From: Buxus sempervirens
Lineage: Eukaryota > Streptophyta > Magnoliopsida > Buxales > Buxaceae
Assembly: GCA_947561395.2 (NCBI GenBank)
Contig: OX387184.1
Span: 27,766,766-27,830,765, forward strand
Length of the DNA stretch: 64,000 bases
Direction of reading: 5' to 3'
The notes below the pieces were generated by a model. It searched no databases, was not told the origin of the DNA, and saw nothing but the letters and a program-made list of their open reading frames with translations. Numbering within the stretch: position 1 is the first letter of the stretch; every line of letters begins with the position of its first letter. The translations under genes were made by a program, and so were the position numbers. Below are positions 58,581 to 64,000 of this stretch, in pieces.

Positions 58581-59597
58581 TAGAGCCGTAAGTAGGGCAG
58601 TTGGGCCAGATTTCTATGGGTTCGAGTTGAACTCAAACTAAAATTACTTGGCCCAAACTCATATTGGCCCGCCCTAAACCCAAACTCTATGACCCCAAAC
58701 CCAACCCTAAAACTTTTTTTTGAGTTCGGGCTGGGTTCAATCCAACCCAAATTAAATGTACACTCAAGATAATTGCATTTGAAATCCTTTTATAACAAAG
58801 TAAAAATAGAATTGATGAACTAAAATATTAGCTAGGATGCAATAGCGATAGAAAATCCTACAAAATACAGTTCATATGTTATAAAAGGATTTCAAATGAT
58901 TATCTGTCAATAGAATTATTAGGGACTTTTCATATGTTTTATAAGCAATAGAATTATTCTGAAGAGATAAAATACAGTTCATGTGTTCCTATGAATATCT
59001 TAAAATGGAAAAACCAAATATTACAATAGGTAAGGCATTTTCCATAATATCAATCGGTTCATATAAAAATTTGTTTTTTCTATGTAAAATTGATGATACT
59101 CTATTTGATTAATTAATTTTACAATTTTTCTATGTGAGTATACTCTACTTGATTAATTAACTTTGTCATTCCTATACTTTCTCATTTCTATGGTATGTTT
59201 AAACTGTCACTATAGTTTCCACTTCAACATGGTCAATAACCTCTCTTGAAGGTTCTAGAAGACTAATATAGACAAAGCAATAGTAGTGCAATTTTCCTCA
59301 TGGAATGTTGGGAAAAAATAACCCCAATCCCTTCAAGCAATAGAGAAAATGATGTTATAAAAAAGCTATCTATGTATGGATATAAGTAATTAATTTCTTC
59401 TTTGAATGTAGTTATGATTAGATGTAACTCATGTGTTTCTTCTTGAGTTTGGGCTCTTCGAGCTTTTTGGGCTGTGAAGCATGAACCAAAGTCCAACCCA
59501 AACTTAACGTTGGACCTAAAATTAAGCCCTACCCAAACCCAAACTAAAGTCTTAGTTCAAGTTGGGTTGGGCGGGCTGGGCAAAACTTACAGCTCTA
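58581..59597. mobile_element. Non-autonomous hAT-type transposon (1017 bp)
   Basis: The left end is TAGAGCCGTAAGT and the right end is its complement ACTTACAGCTCTA, differing at one position. The 8-bp target duplication CTTTTGGA is perfect on both sides (58573-58580, 59598-59605). An 8-bp duplication and TAGAGC-type ends are diagnostic of the hAT superfamily. GGCCCAA-rich subterminal sequence lies at both ends. There is no transposase. Confidence 0.93.
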
Positions 59598-59605
59598 CTT
59601 TTGGA

Positions 59606-60468
59606 GTCAGCAGGTGAAGGGCATGGTTTTGAATTTCTATCTCACATTTTCAAGGATTAATTATTATACTATAATACCTTGGGTGGTTCTTTCTTTTTTA
59701 TTTTTGCCTACGCTGGAAAGTTGTGCTTGGCTTAAACTCTATTAAAAGAAATGAACTAATAATCGGAGAGTGCTTATAAATTTAGGGGTTCGATGCACCA
59801 GTCACTAATACTTACTAGCGCATCAATTGTGCTTTACTTGGGGCTAAAATTTATTGGCTACATATACTTTCTTTGGGGCTAGAAGTTATTGGCTACGTAT
59901 ACTTTCTTTGCATCTCAATAAAAATTTTATATGTATCTACGTGGCACACTGCTCTCTAATATTGTACATCTTCTCATTTTATTGGTGTAACTTGCTGTGA
60001 TTATTTAAATCCTACAAAATAATTCCCAATTTTCTAAGTTGCAATATTTAAGTCATTTTTCAAATTGATTATTTGTCAATGTACCAATTTCTCAGTAACA
60101 ATTTTTTTGAGTTACAATATTTAAGACTTTTGAGATTAGTGTTCTCCATATTGATTATCTGTCGATGAACCTAAGTGTCACGAGTTACATAAAGATCACA
60201 TGATATTGGCCTAAGGTGTATATGGATGAGTATGTGTCCTTTAGTTTTCTTATGATTCCGTACTAAGATACATCACCTTCTAATCAAGAAAAGCATAAAA
60301 TGGATTTTATTGTAACAATATCTAAGACATTTTTACTTTGCTTTAGCTTTCCATCTTAACTTTGATACTCAAATTTCAAGTGATCTAAGAACTATTATAA
60401 GCTTTCTTTTATTTTCACCAGTTGTACGCAGTTCTCATCCTCGTGCGATGCACAGGGTATCCCACTAG
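59606..60468 (+). mobile_element. Helitron-type 3' end
   Basis: A hairpin CCTCGTGCGATGCACAGG (60439-60456) is followed by CTAG at 60465-60468 and then T, the typical Helitron terminus. The 5' end should be TC after an A. A candidate lies near 59657 (ATTATACTATAATACC), but I cannot fix it. There is no coding sequence, so it would be non-autonomous. Confidence 0.6.
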
Positions 60469-60469
60469 T

Positions 60470-61095
60470 TTTTAATATATTTGTGATGCTTAGAAATGTC
60501 ACTAAATTTTCAAACATACATCACAAATAACCAACATAATTAGGGGCATTTACATGAATGTCACTGGAGAAAATTTTGTGGCATTTTGCAAATGTCATTA
60601 TAGAGAATGTAAGTATCATATTCAATAAATCCATGATACTTAGAAACATCACTAACTATCGAAACAAATGTCATTAAAGAATATTGTAGGGGCACTTTAT
60701 AAACATTTAGTGATATTTTGTAAATTAACATCAGTATAAAGAATTTAAGTATCATTTTTAATAAATCCGCGAAGCTTAGAAACATCACTAAATACTAAAA
60801 CAAGAGTCACTATTGAATATTTTAGTGGCACTTTACAAACACAATGAAAGAAACTTTAGTGACATTTTGTAAACATGAGTTTAGAGAGTTTAAGTATCAT
60901 TTTTAATAAATCTTTGATGCTTAAAAGTGTTACAAATATTCAAATAAACATCATTGATAACCTACATAATTGATGATGTTTTACATAAGCATCATAAAAA
61001 CAATTCATGACGGCACAAATGTTACTAAATTTTTTGTGACGTTTGACAAACGTCACTAAATGATACTTCATAACACTATGAACATTTTCATAACA
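60470..61095. repeat. Tandem repeat of about 140-bp units, four copies
   Basis: Units carry GCTTAGAAACATCACTAA and TAAGTATCATTTTTAATAAA, near 60483, 60632, 60768 and 60914. TGTCAC and GTGACA words recur on both strands. No gene is present. The array ends just before the CACTA terminus. Confidence 0.75.
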
Positions 61096-61102
61096 ATCCT
61101 TT

Positions 61103-62193
<1,091 letters not shown>

Positions 62194-62767
62194 TGTAAGC
62201 ACCTTATTTTTGCACCCCTAGAAGTGCTGAAAATGAAAACCCTAGCGGAAAAGTCAAACCCTGAGGGGACGAAAATTAACTTTTTGATAAAGTGATAATC
62301 GGCTACCTTGCTTTATCTCAATGGATAGAGAATCCCGACACGGTTCCAACGCAACTGAGTTTGCTGGAATCGGAGTCTGGATGAAGGTTCTGCAGGCCGG
62401 TCAAACTTGAGGGGGATCTGAAAGTTGACTTTCTGCTAAACCCCGATCCATGTGCTTAACCCTATGCCATGGGATAGAGGACTCTGATACGGTTCTAACG
62501 CAATTGAGTTTACCCAAATCGGAGTCCGGATGAAGAAGATATGAGCAGTTGAAGTTCCCGAGCAGCAAAGCCGGAAACTGCACACGTGGCAAAAGAACTG
62601 CACATGTGGCAGCAAACGCAGCAAAATATCTCGAGGGGTAATCTTTAAAAATCAAAAACTTGCTAAATATCTCAGGGACTAAACCAAAATTCGCAGGGGC
62701 AATCTGCAAATATCCAAAAGTGTCAAATCGGTCAAGTCGAGGGGCAAATCCGTAATTTTTTCGATTT

Positions 62768-62996
62768 GTATCCGATCAAATATGTCGGATACACATGCTT
62801 TTCTTCATATCCGACATAGATTTGCCTACGAGATTTGCGCGGATTCGCTGACAGATACGCGCAGAAAATTAAATTTTGGAAATGATTGTGTTTGTATCCG
62901 ATATAATATGTCGGATACAAAGGAAGTGCAGTGTATCCGACATAATATGCCGGATACAAAGGAAGTGTAGTGTATCCTACATTAAATGTCGGATAC
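62768..62996. promoter_or_regulatory. CCG-N11-CGG dyad array, 39-bp class (A6)
   Basis: 25-nt units lie at 62768, 62807 (right arm decayed), 62894, 62933 and 62972. Neighbouring units are exactly 39 bp apart with 14-nt linkers. Arms are GTATCCG and CGGATAC, the same as in B7. The last unit ends 11 bp before the TATA box. Confidence 0.93.
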
Positions 62997-63007
62997 AAAA
63001 ATTTTTC

Positions 63008-63015
63008 TATAAAAA
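63008..63015 (+). promoter_or_regulatory. TATA box of LTR A6
   Basis: TATAAAAA, followed by GCCAACAGCATCCCC. Confidence 0.72.
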
Positions 63016-63110
63016 GCCAACAGCATCCCCATTTCGGGGGTTGGCTTCTTTTTGGCCCTTCTCCACTTCTTCCTCCCCACTACCCCTGGCACGAAACCAC
63101 CCATTCTCAC

Positions 63111-64000
63111 TGTAACGCCCCGAACCCGAGTCAGTGCAAACCGGCACCCGACCCGAACCCGGTTCGCTACTGTAACAACCCGAATTTAGTTCAACAACCA
63201 AATCCGAGGTGTTACTAGCTCATATCAATTACATCATCAATAATATACCAGACCAAAGAATTAAAATCCATTCACTTTATTATACTATCAGAGTTGCGGA
63301 AACAAGTATATGTGGAAGTGTAGTCTAAAATCCTCAAATAAACATTTAAGTTAATCATCAATCATTAATATCAAAGTGTGGTAAAATAAAATGGTTACTA
63401 ACTCTCTCATCTCTCTAGTACATCAAATCCAAATGAATAATGGTCTAATCAAATGTACTAAGTCTATATCAATCATCCACCTCAAACAAGATCCGGATAA
63501 AAGTAATCCTCCGGTGTATACTTAGCTACCTCTCCCTGGAAATCACTAAGATCCCTCTCTCGCGTATCAGCTGAAAATTGAAATGAAAGTAAGGTGAGAT
63601 ACGAATATCCCAGTAGGTAAACACATGCAGGATTAAACAGTTAATATAAGTAAAGTAACAGTTCATGCACGATTAAGCAATATCGACTAATCAGGCTCGT
63701 ATAATCATTCGTATCATTCATGAATACAAAACAGTTTGATAAACAGTTCTAAAAATGAATTTCAGCAAGTTCTAATATAAGAATCCAATATCAAGATCGA
63801 TAACATAATTCGTACTTTGCTAGGATGCATTAAGCAGTCACATCCAGCCAATATCTCAAACACATGCCTCCAGCATGTATACAATAACAATAATAAGTGT
63901 TGTGATTTCAGTGTCATTTGTAGGACTCACAAAGATAGATAAACCTTTTGAGATGATTCTCAACTAATTGCTATACCACCGTGCGGCTTAGGAGCAATGC
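63111..64000 (-). mobile_element. C-type LTR, partial, runs off right edge (copy C7)
   Basis: TGTAACGCCCCGAACCCGAG at 63111 and TGTAACAACCCGAATTTAG at 63171 are both C-type termini. One may be a later insertion of a related LTR at the edge of another. The family dyad GAGATACGAATATCCC at 63596 matches C' in orientation, so the LTR is on the minus strand. No gene is seen up to 64000. Confidence 0.7.

Larger units (their letters stand above)
62194..63110 (+). mobile_element. 5' part of a family A LTR (copy A6)
   Basis: It starts TGTAAGCACCTTATTTTTGC after GAATG and follows the family A order: GTTTGACTTTTT segments, a dyad array, and a TATA box at 63008. A C-type LTR interrupts it at 63111, about 100 bp after the TATA. 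The remainder lies outside the window. Confidence 0.88.

Overview
This window looks like repeat-dominated nuclear DNA of a flowering plant. It has plant-type Ty3/gypsy gag-pro sequence, very long LTRs (1.8-3.6 kb), an L1-type LINE with a C-terminal RNase H, and hAT, CACTA and Helitron ends, a TRIM, and a plant-specific prolamin-like gene. The species cannot be named from sequence alone. I see one convincing host gene, an intronless secreted prolamin-like protein at 28998-29546. There is also one recognisable fragment of a host reductase gene at 61659-61889. Almost everything else is mobile DNA, much of it nested.

I name three long-LTR families. Family A begins TGTARRCACC or similar and ends GCGCACA. 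Family B begins TGTAGACACCCC and ends GTCTCACA. Family C has TGTARNRCCCCG-like ends. Layout of 1-24569: a Ty3/gypsy element on the minus strand (gag-pro 1-3144, repeat-rich leader to 5476, 5' LTR of family B 5477-7282) sits in a family A LTR (7283-7968). That LTR sits in a family C LTR (7969-10930), which sits in a family B LTR (10931-11730), which sits in a decayed plus-strand Ty3/gypsy gag (11731-12877). The same decayed element carries a solo family C LTR (12878-15153). Beyond a short 3' region it carries a minus-strand family A LTR (15553-24569), itself split by a solo C-type LTR (16321-19950) and a second family A LTR (21839-24246).

Layout of 24570-49250: tandem repeats (24578-25890), an unrecognised exon-like stretch (26404-28320), the prolamin-like gene, AT-rich DNA, a complete 468-bp TRIM (35297-35764), solo family B LTRs at 36017-38346, 41064-45754 and 46007-48512, and a family A solo LTR (42476-44860) inside the second of these. 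Layout of 49251-64000: an apparently near full-length LINE on the minus strand with a 15-bp target duplication (49266-58270), split by a family A LTR (52380-55559); a 1.0-kb hAT derivative (58581-59597); a Helitron-type 3' end (60468); a CACTA-type terminus (61103) next to the reductase fragment; and further A- and C-type LTRs running off the right edge.

The most unusual signal is a phased array of dyads with the invariant frame CCG-N11-CGG. It occurs in nine A and B LTR copies, usually 100-350 bp upstream of the TATA box, and also in transcribed parts of LTRs and in the leader of the gag-pro element. Two versions exist: a 21-nt dyad plus a 7-nt linker (28-bp period) and a 25-nt dyad plus a 14-nt linker (39-bp period). 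Arm sequences differ between copies but keep their complementarity, and the 39-bp version is shared by families A and B. I interpret these as binding sites or RNA hairpins under selection for symmetry and spacing, but the function is not known.
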